From: Ardenticatenales bacterium
Lineage (GTDB): Bacteria > Chloroflexota > Anaerolineae > Promineifilales > Promineifilaceae
Length of the DNA: 64,000 nucleotides
Direction of reading: 5' to 3'
Assembly: GCA_020634575.1 (NCBI GenBank)
Contig: JACKBM010000036.1
Location: 1 to 64,000, forward strand
Part shown: positions 25,102-33,933 of the stretch, piece by piece
Layout of the letters: every line of letters begins with the position of its first letter
Position numbering within the stretch: position 1 is the first letter of the stretch
Notes under the pieces: model-generated
Database searches by the model: none
Seen by the model: only the letters and a program-made list of their open reading frames with translations
What the model was told of the DNA's origin: nothing
Program-made: the position numbers and the translations under genes

Positions 25102-25812
25102 ATGACATTGAGCTGGTTCACAACACCCGGTCCGCTTGTTCTCGGTCATCGGGGCGCAAGCGCCTTCGCACCGGAAAATACCATGGCGGCTTTCAAACTG
25201 GCCATCGAACAAGGTGCCGCCGGCGTTGAGTTTGATGTGCAACTCTCCCACGATGGCGTCCCGGTCATCATCCACGATGACACAGTTGACCGCACCACAG
25301 ATGGCAGCGGCACCGTCACCGAGATGAGCCTGGCTGAGCTGAAAGCTCTGGACGCAGGCAACGGGGAAACTATCCCCACTCTGGCCGAACTGCTGACCCA
25401 TTTTGGGGCCAACATTCTCTACAATCTGGAAATCAAAAACGCGGACACGGAAGACAAAGGCGCAGAAAAGGCGATCCTGGCAATCCTGGACCAGTTTGAG
25501 CTGGCCGGCAACGTCCTGATCTCTTCCTTCAACCCTCTCGCCCTGCAACGCATTCAACAGCAGGCAGGTGACCGCTGGCCGGTTGCCTACCTCTGGGTTT
25601 CGACTCCCACCACAGAATTACGCCAGACCCTGCACGCCACAGCGGATCACCCCTACCATAAACTCATCGACGAGGAGTATATGGCCTGGGCCAACGCAGC
25701 CAATCTGCTGGTCAACACCTGGACGGTTGACGACCCGGCAGATGCTGCTCGGCTGGTCGCGTTGGGTGTACATGGCATCATTACTAATCAGCCCGGTGAG
25801 ATGAAGCTCTAG
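25102..25812 (+). CDS. Glycerophosphodiester phosphodiesterase family protein
   Basis: 236 residues of the GDPD TIM-barrel family, which hydrolyses glycerophosphodiesters to glycerol-3-phosphate and an alcohol. The catalytic LGHRGASAFAPENT motif lies near the N-terminus, EFDVQLSHDGVPVIIHDD supplies the metal-binding Glu, Asp and the second His, and LEIK follows. The C-terminal VNTWTVDD and IITNQP motifs are complete. There is no signal peptide, so it should act in the cytoplasm. The ATG follows the previous stop by one base, implying translational coupling. Confidence 0.94.
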   Translation: MTLSWFTTPGPLVLGHRGASAFAPENTMAAFKLAIEQGAAGVEFDVQLSHDGVPVIIHDDTVDRTTDGSGTVTEMSLAELKALDAGNGETIPTLAELLTHFGANILYNLEIKNADTEDKGAEKAILAILDQFELAGNVLISSFNPLALQRIQQQAGDRWPVAYLWVSTPTTELRQTLHATADHPYHKLIDEEYMAWANAANLLVNTWTVDDPADAARLVALGVHGIITNQPGEMKL

Positions 25813-25818
25813 GCCGCG

Positions 25819-26715
25819 ATGAAGGTTTTCGTCATTCTAAATCCATATGCCAATCGTTGGGGTGCCCAGCGGCGCCGGCCGCAGGTTGAGAAGGCGCTGC
25901 AAGCAGCCGGTCTGCAATACGAACTGCTGGTAACCCGGTCGCGGGGCCATGCCACACAGGCAGCCATGGAAGCGGCGCAGGGTGACTATGATGCGGTGAT
26001 ATCGGCCGGTGGCGACGGCACCCTCAACGAAGTCATCAATGGCCTGGTGAAAGCCAGCGGGGATGGGCCAACCAAACCCCTGGGTATCCTGCCCATCGGC
26101 ACCGGCAACGACTTTGCCTCATCTGCCGCCATCCCAGCCGATCTGACGGCCGCCGTCGCCCTGATTACCCAGGGGAAAAAGCAACAAGTTGACCTGGCCT
26201 CCGTCAACGGGCGCGTCTTCACCAACAATTGCGCCGCCGCCATGGAACCACTGGTTACCATCGAAGCAGAAGGGCTGCAACGTCTTTCCGGTTCGATTCG
26301 TTACGTGGTGGCCCTCATCAAGGCGCTCATGAAACTAAAAGCGTGGCAGATGCATGTGAGCTGGGACGAGGGTGATTTCCTGGGCCCGGTCTATCTGCTC
26401 TCTGTCTGCAATGGCATTCGGACCGGCGGTAGCTTTATCATGGCGCCTGATGCCAGAATCAATGACGGTCTCCTTAATTTCGTCCTGATCCCGGAAATCC
26501 CGATGCGCACCGTGCTGGCCATTTTGCCCCGCTTATTTAACGGCAGCCACATCCGCCATGAGAAGGTCACTTACCTGCGCACCACCCATCTCACCATCAG
26601 CAGCCGACCGGGCACGCCCGTCCATGCTGACGGCGAAGTTATTGAGCATGAAATAGACCGGCTGGATTATCGTGTCCTACCCGGCAAATTAACCCTGTTG
26701 GCCAGCGAAATGTAG
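25819..26715 (+). CDS. Diacylglycerol kinase (DagK/YegS) family protein
   Basis: 298 residues of the soluble DagK/lipid kinase family. The ATP-binding core SAGGDGTLNEVINGL and the PIGTGNDFA motif are intact. The C-terminal beta-sandwich ends in VHADGEVIE, as usual. The likely reaction is phosphorylation of diacylglycerol or a related lipid. It starts 6 bases after the phosphodiesterase gene, with no Shine-Dalgarno of its own, which suggests coupling. The two enzymes would handle lipid head-group recycling products. Confidence 0.92.
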   Translation: MKVFVILNPYANRWGAQRRRPQVEKALQAAGLQYELLVTRSRGHATQAAMEAAQGDYDAVISAGGDGTLNEVINGLVKASGDGPTKPLGILPIGTGNDFASSAAIPADLTAAVALITQGKKQQVDLASVNGRVFTNNCAAAMEPLVTIEAEGLQRLSGSIRYVVALIKALMKLKAWQMHVSWDEGDFLGPVYLLSVCNGIRTGGSFIMAPDARINDGLLNFVLIPEIPMRTVLAILPRLFNGSHIRHEKVTYLRTTHLTISSRPGTPVHADGEVIEHEIDRLDYRVLPGKLTLLASEM

Positions 26716-26744
26716 CCGGCAGGTTTTCATTTCCCGGGTACCTC

Positions 26745-26806
26745 TGTTATGATGTAGCCGGGCATGAGTAGGGCAGCAATACAGGCTAGCCCTACATTAT
26801 TTTTCT
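26745..26806 (+). promoter_or_regulatory. Extended -10 promoter and leader hairpin of the sensor kinase gene
   Basis: TGTTATGAT (26745-26753) is followed in the leader by GTAGGGC/GCCCTAC (26768-26774 with 26789-26795) and then ATTATTTTTCTC. The hairpin plus U-rich tract before the ATG at 26828 could act as an attenuator. Confidence 0.45.
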
Positions 26807-26827
26807 CATAAGAAGGTCCTGAGCGTT

Positions 26828-28768
26828 ATGCACGAACGTGTATTGGTTGTAGACGACTCCAAACCAATCTGTCAGTTTTTGAGTCAATCTATATTGAAGC
26901 CCAAAAACTTTGAAGTCATCATTGCCGACGATGGCATTAAAGGGCTGGAATTAGCCCTGACTGCGGCCCCCGATCTCATCATCACCGACAATCAGATGCC
27001 CGGGATGACCGGTCTGGAATTGCTCAGCGCCCTGAAACAACGAGGCGTCGGCATTCCCGCCATCTTGATGACCGCCCACGGTTCGGAGCAGATCGCGGTC
27101 GAAGCGTTTCGGCTGGGTATTCGCGATTATGTGATCAAGCCGTTCGAGCCGGAAGATATGTACGAGGCGATCGAGAGCGCCCTACGTGAAGCCCGGCTGG
27201 AAAAAGAACGGGACGATCTTTTACAGAAGCTAACCGATAGCAACGCGCAACTACAACGCCGCCTCCAGGAGATCAATACGCTTTACGGCATCGGCAAATC
27301 CGTCTCCTCGTCACTGGAGATCGAAGAGGTCTTGCGCCGGGTCGTCGATGCCGCCGTCTACGTGACTGGCGCAGAAGAAGGTTCGCTACTTCTCCTCGAT
27401 GAGGAACACGGCGAATTATACGTACGCGCCTCCAAGAATATGGAGTCAGCCACAAAATCAATGCGGCTACGGGTGGATGACAGCCTGGCCGGCCAGGTGC
27501 TACGCACCAAGAAGCCGCTGGTCATCGACGATGACGACCGCTGGCAGAAGATCAAGACGGCCTACCTGGTCAAATCCCTGATATACGTGCCCCTCATTTC
27601 GGAAGGGAACGCTGTTGGTGTGCTCGGTGTCTCCAACCGGCGTAAATCAGCCTCGTTTGAGCGGCGTGACACGCGCGTGCTGGCCATGCTGGCAGACTAC
27701 GCCTCCATCGCTATCCGCAACGCTGACCATTACAGCCGCACCGAGACTGAGCGCACCAAGTTAAGCGCCATTCTGACGCAATCGCAGGATCCCATCCTGG
27801 TGCTGGACAATGACGGCAAAGTAATCCTGGCCAATCAGGCAGCCATCCATACATTGAACTTACCGGCTGACGGCCGTATCCACGAATTCCCGATTGCCAC
27901 TTTTGTCCATGACAATGAGACCGTCGCTTTCCTGCAGCAGGTTTCCGGCGAAGGCTGGACACCTCACATCGAGCTCAAATCACGTGATGGGCGTATTTTC
28001 AACGCCAGCATGTCGCTGATTGAGGGCACCGGCCGGACCATCGTCATGCATGACATCACCCAGTTAAAGGAATTGGATCGGCTCAAATCAGAGTTTGTCT
28101 CAGTGGTTTCCTACGATCTGCGTGGCCCGTTGACCTCGATTCTCAGCTACATGGAGCTGCTGGACAGCGCCGGCGAGATGAATGCTACCCAACGCAACTA
28201 TGTCGAGCGCATCAACGAAAATGTCTCCGACATCACCGCCCTCATCAACGACCTCCTCGACCTCGGCCGCCTGGAGGCGGGTATCGACATGAACATCGGT
28301 ATCTGCACGATTGAGAGCATCCTGGAAGAGATCGTCGCCGAGATGGGCGCTGATTTTGCGGCCAAGGGTGTCCAGTTGAACCTGGCCCTGGCCGAAGAAC
28401 CTTCTCAGGCGCTGGGCGATCAGCGGCGCTTGAAGCAGGCTTTTGAGCATTTGCTGGAGAACTCGCTGAAATTTACACCGGCCGGTGGCTCCGTCACCCT
28501 GGAAAGTAAAAGACAGGAAGGCCAACTCATTATTCGCTTCAGCGACACCGGCATCGGCATCTCCCCATCGGACCAGACCTTCATCTTTGATAAATTTTTC
28601 CGCTCCTCCAGCCTGGGTGACAGTTATGACGGCGCTGGGCTGGGTCTCTCTATCGTTCGCAGCGTCATTGAGCGACACCAGGGGCGCGTCTGGGTCAACA
28701 GTGAAGTCGGCTCCGGCTCCACGTTCAGCGTTGTCCTGCCGATTGTCTCCACCCCCTCCCTCTCATAA
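26828..28768 (+). CDS. REC-GAF-PAS sensor kinase lacking the phospho-acceptor His
   Basis: 646 residues in the order receiver (about 1-120, Asp in IITDNQMPGMTG), coiled segment, GAF (about 155-310), PAS (about 320-415), DHp (about 418-490) and HATPase_c (about 530-640). The DHp H-box reads SVVSYDLRGPLTSI, with Tyr429 (TAC at 28112-28114) where histidine kinases have His. The ATPase domain keeps the N-box, FSDTGIGIS and GAGLGLSIV, so it may still bind ATP. The protein either signals without His phosphorylation or acts through a partner. The paralogue at 10201-12168 has lost even more of the kinase. The gene stands alone between its promoter and a terminator. Confidence 0.9.
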   Translation: MHERVLVVDDSKPICQFLSQSILKPKNFEVIIADDGIKGLELALTAAPDLIITDNQMPGMTGLELLSALKQRGVGIPAILMTAHGSEQIAVEAFRLGIRDYVIKPFEPEDMYEAIESALREARLEKERDDLLQKLTDSNAQLQRRLQEINTLYGIGKSVSSSLEIEEVLRRVVDAAVYVTGAEEGSLLLLDEEHGELYVRASKNMESATKSMRLRVDDSLAGQVLRTKKPLVIDDDDRWQKIKTAYLVKSLIYVPLISEGNAVGVLGVSNRRKSASFERRDTRVLAMLADYASIAIRNADHYSRTETERTKLSAILTQSQDPILVLDNDGKVILANQAAIHTLNLPADGRIHEFPIATFVHDNETVAFLQQVSGEGWTPHIELKSRDGRIFNASMSLIEGTGRTIVMHDITQLKELDRLKSEFVSVVSYDLRGPLTSILSYMELLDSAGEMNATQRNYVERINENVSDITALINDLLDLGRLEAGIDMNIGICTIESILEEIVAEMGADFAAKGVQLNLALAEEPSQALGDQRRLKQAFEHLLENSLKFTPAGGSVTLESKRQEGQLIIRFSDTGIGISPSDQTFIFDKFFRSSSLGDSYDGAGLGLSIVRSVIERHQGRVWVNSEVGSGSTFSVVLPIVSTPSLS

Positions 28769-28772
28769 AAGT

Positions 28773-28813
28773 AAGGCGAGGCCCACTTTAGTTTGGGCCC
28801 CGCCTTTTTGTTT
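28773..28813 (+). terminator. Terminator after the sensor kinase gene
   Basis: AAGGCGAGGCCCA pairs with TGGGCCCCGCCTT (one mismatch), followed by TTTTT (28807-28811 region). It lies between convergent genes. Confidence 0.88.
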
Positions 28814-30731
28814 AGTCAGCCTTCTTGATGATAGGCAAATAGTGCAGGCTACCGCTAACAATCGTTTCGTCCGTGCGCGTCACGATAAGATCGGCGTCCA
28901 GGACCGAGCCCACTGTTAGCTCCGTCAGATCACCGGCAAAGCCACTGACCAGAACTGTCAGGGCAATCTCGCCGGTTTCCCCCGGATCCAGCCAGAGAAA
29001 GGCCGGCTGGGCATAGGCCAGCGTAGAACTCGACGCCCAGTTCAGGAAAAAGCCATCAGGGCAATTTCCATCATTACGGATCGTATGGGTGTAAACCTGT
29101 GGCCCAGCCAAAGGCACTTCCAGCTGAACGTCCGCAGAAACAGTCATGGCAGCGGTACAGCCTGGCTGCTCGTATTGGTGGTACCAGGTGCTATTTAATG
29201 GCAACTGATTGCCGGAAAGCAATGTCGAACTCCCATCGGGCCAGTCAATCCGCAAGTCTGCTACCTCGGCTGCCCCCAGACCAAAATGCAGGGCCAGGCT
29301 ATTGCCGGCCCCCAGGCTGGACCCGTTGGCGACCTCCTGCATCATCACCATGCCATTTGTTGCCGTCAGATAAACCCGACTACCAATCGCCTGATAATTG
29401 ACATCGCCACCGCCAATCAGGTTGACTGACAGCCAATTACCAACCGTGCCTTCATTGTGGTAAAGGTGGTAGGCCTCATCCAGATTGCCGATAACCAGGT
29501 CCAGGTGGCCGTCCCTGTCATAATCCGCATAAGCGACGCCCAGGGTCGGGCCATTGTTGTTGGCGCCGCTGGTTTCGCTAACATCCAAAAAGGCACCGTT
29601 CATGGCGTTCTGGAAGAGCCGATTGGTCTGGGTGATATTCGGGTTCATCACCGCCTGGTAGATATCCAGCCACCCATCATTATTGTAATCAAAGAAAACA
29701 GATCCCCAGCCGATAGCATCAAAATTGACGCCGGCGGCGGCGCTCACGTCCAGAAAGTCAGGGGTGCCCTGGCTGGTCTGATTTTGCAACAACGTTGAAG
29801 GACCGATGTCTGTGAAGAAAAAGTCCAGGTCCAGATCGTGATCGTAGTCGCCGACGGCGAGCCCCATGCCGAAGACTTCGGTGGCGGCACCGGCCGGTCC
29901 AGCCACATTGACAAAACAATGCCCGCCACAACCAGGCCCATCATTGCGCCACAGCACATTGCCATAATGTTTGTCATTGACGACATAGATGTCCAGATCA
30001 CCATCGTTGTCAAAATCAACACTGCTGGCGGTAAAGCCAGGTCCCAGGGTGCCCGAGATATTGAGCTGGGCCGAGATATCATTAAAGGTGCCATCGCCAT
30101 TGTTAAAATAGAGACCATCCCGATAACCGTCAGGGCAGCTCTCACAGGCCCAATTCACCACATAAACATCCAGCCAGCCATCTGCGTTAAAGTCCGCCCA
30201 GGCACTCGTCTCCCCCTGCCCCTCGTCGGCCAGGCCGCTGCTCAGCGACACGTCTAACCACCCCTGTCCAGCCAGATTTTGGAACAAATGATTGGCGCCA
30301 AGTCCGAGCACATACAAATCCAGCCAGCCATCATTGTCAAAATCCACAAAGTTGGCCCCACTATTCAGGGTGGTTGTCAGGGCAAGCATGGGAAAATCAA
30401 GCACCTCAACAAAAGTGCCGTCGCCACTGTTATGAAATAGCTTGTTCGGCCCGGCCCCGTTCGTCAGGTACAGATCCAGCCAGCCATCGCCATCATAATC
30501 ACCCCACGCCTGCCCAATGATGAAGTAATCGCCGGGCTGTGTGGGGAGCTGATGGGTCATAGAAACGCCGGCGTTCGGACCAACTTCCTGAAATGGTGCG
30601 CCGCCTGCAGCAGAAGCCGTCACCCCGGCCAGCCTGGCCAGGGACGATAAGCACAGCGCCACCAGAAACAGCGAGCTGCCCAGCGACGCCACCAGAAACA
30701 ATGCTTTCCGTAATGAAGTAGTTCTTTTCAT
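28812..30731 (-). CDS. Secreted VCBS/FG-GAP repeat protein with ASPIC/UnbV domain
   Basis: 639 residues from the ATG at 30731. The longer open frame would run through the upstream terminator hairpin. A signal peptide covers about residues 1-42. At least six FG-GAP/VCBS repeats follow, each with a calcium-binding type loop such as DYDGDGWLD, DFDNDGWLD or DFNADGWLD, forming a beta-propeller-like region (about 50-430). An ASPIC/UnbV segment (about 435-520) and a C-terminal beta-sandwich without an anchor complete it. It is probably extracellular and adhesive or carbohydrate-binding; the ligand is unknown. Four Cys in two pairs within the repeats suggest disulfides. Confidence 0.9.
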   Translation of the reverse strand: MKRTTSLRKALFLVASLGSSLFLVALCLSSLARLAGVTASAAGGAPFQEVGPNAGVSMTHQLPTQPGDYFIIGQAWGDYDGDGWLDLYLTNGAGPNKLFHNSGDGTFVEVLDFPMLALTTTLNSGANFVDFDNDGWLDLYVLGLGANHLFQNLAGQGWLDVSLSSGLADEGQGETSAWADFNADGWLDVYVVNWACESCPDGYRDGLYFNNGDGTFNDISAQLNISGTLGPGFTASSVDFDNDGDLDIYVVNDKHYGNVLWRNDGPGCGGHCFVNVAGPAGAATEVFGMGLAVGDYDHDLDLDFFFTDIGPSTLLQNQTSQGTPDFLDVSAAAGVNFDAIGWGSVFFDYNNDGWLDIYQAVMNPNITQTNRLFQNAMNGAFLDVSETSGANNNGPTLGVAYADYDRDGHLDLVIGNLDEAYHLYHNEGTVGNWLSVNLIGGGDVNYQAIGSRVYLTATNGMVMMQEVANGSSLGAGNSLALHFGLGAAEVADLRIDWPDGSSTLLSGNQLPLNSTWYHQYEQPGCTAAMTVSADVQLEVPLAGPQVYTHTIRNDGNCPDGFFLNWASSSTLAYAQPAFLWLDPGETGEIALTVLVSGFAGDLTELTVGSVLDADLIVTRTDETIVSGSLHYLPIIKKAD

Positions 30732-30750
30732 AGCTTTACTCTGGTCCCAG

Positions 30751-30787
30751 AAAAAAAGGCCTGTTGTACTTTCGTACAACAGGCCTT
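30751..30787 (-). terminator. Terminator after the 30819-31757 gene
   Basis: Read leftward, AAGGCCTGTTGTAC and GTACAACAGGCCTT form a perfect 14-bp stem, followed by seven T. It separates the two secreted-protein genes into independent units. Confidence 0.95.
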
Positions 30788-30818
30788 AACTCTTAGTCAG
30801 TACGTATCAGGCTTCGGT

Positions 30819-31757
30819 TTACGCTTCCTGGCGGCTACGCAGGGTCACAAAGATGCCCAGGGCAGCAACGGTCAGAAGGGCAATTGCCACAGCCGTCCAC
30901 AGCGGCGAACCGGTTGAACCACCGACAAACCCGCTCAGGGAAACATCGGTCGGCGCGCTGGGCTCAAAGAAGCAGACAGCCGTGTCCTGGCCAGTCGGGA
31001 ATGTCGTACCATCATTGCAGGCGTAGGTCAGACCATCGGTAGCACCGTCATTCTGGATACCAGTTGTCGAGCCACTGCCAGTTTCTTCGATGCCATCCGG
31101 CACCATCACGACGATTTCATTGGTGATCCCATACAGGATGACTTCCAGGTCAAACGTCGCGGTACCACCAAAGTGCGTCGCATTGTCATACATGAAAACA
31201 TGGCAACCCGGCGAATTTCCGCCACTGTGGTCCCAGTTGTCGGCTGGACGTGGGCACGGATCCATCCACTCATAGTAGCCGGTATTGGTCACCAGGTCAT
31301 CATGAACAGAGTAGATACGGGCGCCACCACCCGTGCTCGGCGTGGCCGGCAGCGGGCAGTCATTGGAGAGATCGGGGCCGGTATCAGTCGGATCCGTTGA
31401 AATGTACCCATTGGAGGCCATGACCAGGTCGGTATAGGTGTTTCCATAGAAGGAAATGTCATTCCCGCCGAGACTGATCGGTCCGGACGAAACGTCATCA
31501 CCAGATACGACCAGGGCACCGCTCCCACTGATGTCAACGAACTGATAATCACAGGAACCAGTACTCTGATCCATCCAGGTATAGCCAAACGCATCTGGAC
31601 CACCCGTCGCTTGAGGCGCCACACCGCCCCCCTGAGGAATATCCCCAGCGAACTTATTCTCAGCATCATCCTGGGCCAGGGCAGGCACGGCCAGCAACAA
31701 AATCCCGGCGAGTGCCATTACCATGAAAACAATAAGCGAACGTCTCTTTTTGGTCAT
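30819..31757 (-). CDS. Exported surface protein with C-terminal membrane anchor
   Basis: 312 residues. AGGAGGG lies 4 bases before the ATG. A signal peptide ends in PALAQ near residue 29. The mature part is rich in Gly, Ser, Thr and Asp, with six or more Cys, and looks all-beta. A C-terminal hydrophobic helix (about 288-306) is followed by LRSRQEA, a short basic tail typical of an anchored surface protein. I do not recognise the globular family. Its neighbour downstream is the VCBS-repeat protein, so both may be surface components, though a strong terminator divides them. Confidence 0.85.
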   Translation of the reverse strand: MTKKRRSLIVFMVMALAGILLLAVPALAQDDAENKFAGDIPQGGGVAPQATGGPDAFGYTWMDQSTGSCDYQFVDISGSGALVVSGDDVSSGPISLGGNDISFYGNTYTDLVMASNGYISTDPTDTGPDLSNDCPLPATPSTGGGARIYSVHDDLVTNTGYYEWMDPCPRPADNWDHSGGNSPGCHVFMYDNATHFGGTATFDLEVILYGITNEIVVMVPDGIEETGSGSTTGIQNDGATDGLTYACNDGTTFPTGQDTAVCFFEPSAPTDVSLSGFVGGSTGSPLWTAVAIALLTVAALGIFVTLRSRQEA

Positions 31758-31867
31758 CGAACCCTCCTAAGGTTGTATTACGTACATTCAGCTCTATCAA
31801 GCCCAGAAATGATAGCACAAGCAATTAATCCGCGCTCATAATTCGTTAATCTTTAGTACTATTGATC

Positions 31868-31898
31868 AAAAAAGCCGCCCAAAAATTGGACGGCTTTT
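31868..31898 (-). terminator. Terminator after the PspC gene
   Basis: Read leftward, AAAAGCCGTCCAA and TTGGGCGGCTTTT form a stem with one G-U pair, ending in a T-run. Confidence 0.88.
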
Positions 31899-31923
31899 AC
31901 ACGCAGTTTACAGAAGCGCCTTA

Positions 31924-32166
31924 TTAAGGCTCAATAATGATCTCGTCTTCGTCAAAAGGATATGCCTTGGCACTATTCATCTGTACCTCCGGCATTACAA
32001 ACGCCAGAATAACGTAGCCAAGGATGCCAAACCAACCCAGTGAAAGGATGGTAAGCAGGACAAATGCGAAGCGCACAATGACGGGGTCAATATTCAGATA
32101 ACGGGCCAGCCCCCCGCAAACCCCAAACAGCATCTTATCTTGTGAACGGACCAGACTGCGATTCAT
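31924..32166 (-). CDS. PspC domain membrane protein
   Basis: 80 residues. The ATG at 32166 has GGAGG 9 bases upstream; a TTG three codons earlier is less likely. The sequence LFGVCGGLARYLNIDPVIVR is the PspC motif, followed by one long hydrophobic segment (about 32-56) and an acidic tail. PspC proteins take part in envelope stress responses in other bacteria. No other phage-shock gene is adjacent. It ends at a clear terminator. Confidence 0.9.
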   Translation of the reverse strand: MNRSLVRSQDKMLFGVCGGLARYLNIDPVIVRFAFVLLTILSLGWFGILGYVILAFVMPEVQMNSAKAYPFDEDEIIIEP

Positions 32167-32310
32167 GATCGACAACCTCCAAATTGATTAATCCAGGGAC
32201 CGGGCAGCGCCCGGTGGGTAAGCCATTTGTTTTAGTTTAAGACAATGGCTTCTGGTTGGTTTCTGGGTAATACCCTCTAATACGCATGTGATATAGATAG
32301 GTTGCAGCGC

Positions 32311-32775
32311 TCAATACTCAGCGTTCTGGAGAAACTGCCAGGCCTGGTGATATTTTTGCAGTCTTGCCATATCTTTAGCCGTTACGGCTGGCAACCGGCG
32401 AATGTCCATGTTATGAGTCAGATCGGCCAGCTTTACCCGGCGCGCCAGCGGATTGTCCGCAATCTGGCGAATGTAGGCTTCATATGGCATAGCCTCATCG
32501 TGTGTTAGCAGTTGTAGCGCAGCGATAACCGCATCAGGCAAGCCCAGATCAACGAGATCGGTCATAGTAATAGCAGTGTCTTCCACCACGTCATGGAGTA
32601 CAGCGACCAGCTGGGCATCAGTCCCATCAAGCTGAGCCATCAGATGGAGCGGGTGCAGGATATAGGGTGAGCCATCCTTTTGCCGCTGACCCTGATGAGC
32701 CTGCGTTGCCAGCAGAATAGCTTTTTCCAGCAAAGTGGCCCAGTCTGGACCGGAAGAAGTATCAGCAAAATTCAT
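32311..32775 (-). CDS. HD-domain hydrolase (MESH1/RelA-SpoT hydrolase-like)
   Basis: 154 residues. GGAG lies 5 bases before the ATG. The H-G-Q-R-x-K-D-G-x-P-Y-I-x-H segment and VAVLHDVVEDT provide the HD metal site, and ADLTHNMDIRR adds the later Asp and Asn. This is the layout of small (p)ppGpp hydrolase-like proteins, and it contains no synthetase domain. The substrate is inferred, not proven. It is divergent from yggS across a 55-base promoter region. Confidence 0.85.
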   Translation of the reverse strand: MNFADTSSGPDWATLLEKAILLATQAHQGQRQKDGSPYILHPLHLMAQLDGTDAQLVAVLHDVVEDTAITMTDLVDLGLPDAVIAALQLLTHDEAMPYEAYIRQIADNPLARRVKLADLTHNMDIRRLPAVTAKDMARLQKYHQAWQFLQNAEY

Positions 32776-32817
32776 AATATCTCCACAGCATTCTTACCAC
32801 CTTCTGATGGCATTACC

Positions 32818-32823
32818 TATAAT
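32818..32823 (+). promoter_or_regulatory. -10 box, probable leaderless promoter of yggS
   Basis: TATAAT ends 7 bases before the ATG at 32831. There is no Shine-Dalgarno between them, so translation probably starts at the mRNA 5' end. Confidence 0.6.
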
Positions 32824-32830
32824 AATCATT

Positions 32831-33562
32831 ATGTCGGCAATAAAGGAACGCTTACAACATATTCAAGATCGCATTGCAGCTGCCGCAGCGCGGGCCGGGC
32901 GAGATCCGGCCGGTATCACATTGGTCGGTGTGAGCAAAACCTGGCCAGTGGCAGACCTGTTGGCTGCCTACGAGGCAGGTCTGCGTCACTTTGGCGAAAA
33001 CCGGCCGGAAGAGCTCGCCGAAAAACGGCCAGCCATTGAGGCCGTGCTCGGCCCAGACAGCGGCCTCACCTGGCACCATATCGGCACGGTCCAGAGTCGC
33101 AAGACCAATCTGGTCGCCACCCATGCCGACTACTTCCACGCCCTGGACCGGCTCAAAATCGCGCAGAGACTGGCAGCGCAACGCCCTGCGGGCAAGCCGC
33201 TGCCGGTCCTCATCGAGGTAAACATATCTGGCGAGGCGAGCAAAGCTGGCTTTGCCTGCCAAGAATGGGAAGCGAATGGCAGCCAGCGTGAAATGCTCGT
33301 GACCGCGATTCAAACTATCCGGGAGCTGCCAAACCTGGAACTGCGCGGCCTGATGACCATGGCCCCCTGGGATGTGCCTGAGGCACAGATTCGGGCTGTC
33401 TTTTGCCGGACCAGGGAACTGGCTACCTGGCTGAATGAAACTATTCCCGACCTGGCACTGTCTGATTTATCAATGGGCATGAGTGGTGATTTTGAGGTCG
33501 CGATAGAAGAAGGGGCGACCCTGGTCCGTGTCGGCAGCGCGATTTTTGGCTATCGTCGTTGA
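32831..33562 (+). CDS. yggS: PLP-binding YggS/PROSC family protein
   Basis: 243 residues. The PLP lysine is Lys36 in GVSKTWP, and the phosphate-binding loop SMGMSGDFEVAI is near the C-terminus. Members buffer pyridoxal phosphate and have no known catalysis. The ATG at 32831 gives the normal N-terminus (SAIKERL) and sits just after a -10 box; the frame remains open upstream to 32735. It heads the yggS-yggT-yggU order seen in many bacteria. Confidence 0.94.
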   Translation: MSAIKERLQHIQDRIAAAAARAGRDPAGITLVGVSKTWPVADLLAAYEAGLRHFGENRPEELAEKRPAIEAVLGPDSGLTWHHIGTVQSRKTNLVATHADYFHALDRLKIAQRLAAQRPAGKPLPVLIEVNISGEASKAGFACQEWEANGSQREMLVTAIQTIRELPNLELRGLMTMAPWDVPEAQIRAVFCRTRELATWLNETIPDLALSDLSMGMSGDFEVAIEEGATLVRVGSAIFGYRR

Positions 33563-33640
33563 GCTTTACCCGATTCCTGTCAATTCACTTAAGGCGTGCG
33601 GAGCAAATGTTTTACGCTGCCACTATTAAGGTAATTACGC

Positions 33641-33898
33641 ATGATTACGAATTTTATCGCTACAGTTATTAATGTAATTTACTACGTATTTGTTATCGCC
33701 CTACTGGTTAGAATGATTCTTTCCTTTGTGGGCCCTTACAAATACGAACAGGTATGGAGAGTCGTACGGGATTTGACGGAGCCAGTTCTTGCCCCGGTAC
33801 GCAGGATATTACCGCCGATGGGAGGACTTGATTTTAGTCCGATGATCGTCTTACTTGTTGCGGGGTTCCTGCGCGGAATTCTCCTGTCGCTGTTATAA
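33641..33898 (+). CDS. yggT: YggT family membrane protein
   Basis: 85 residues with two hydrophobic helices (about 8-30 and 62-82) and the YggT-type segment DLTEPVLAPVRRILPPMGGLDFSP divided between them. The function of the family is not established; a role in envelope or division-related membrane organisation has been proposed. AAGG lies 9 bases before the ATG. It is the second gene of the yggSTU group. Confidence 0.92.
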   Translation: MITNFIATVINVIYYVFVIALLVRMILSFVGPYKYEQVWRVVRDLTEPVLAPVRRILPPMGGLDFSPMIVLLVAGFLRGILLSLL

Positions 33899-33933
33899 AC
33901 ATAATAGTTCTCGCCGCCTGGCAGGAGGTGCCT

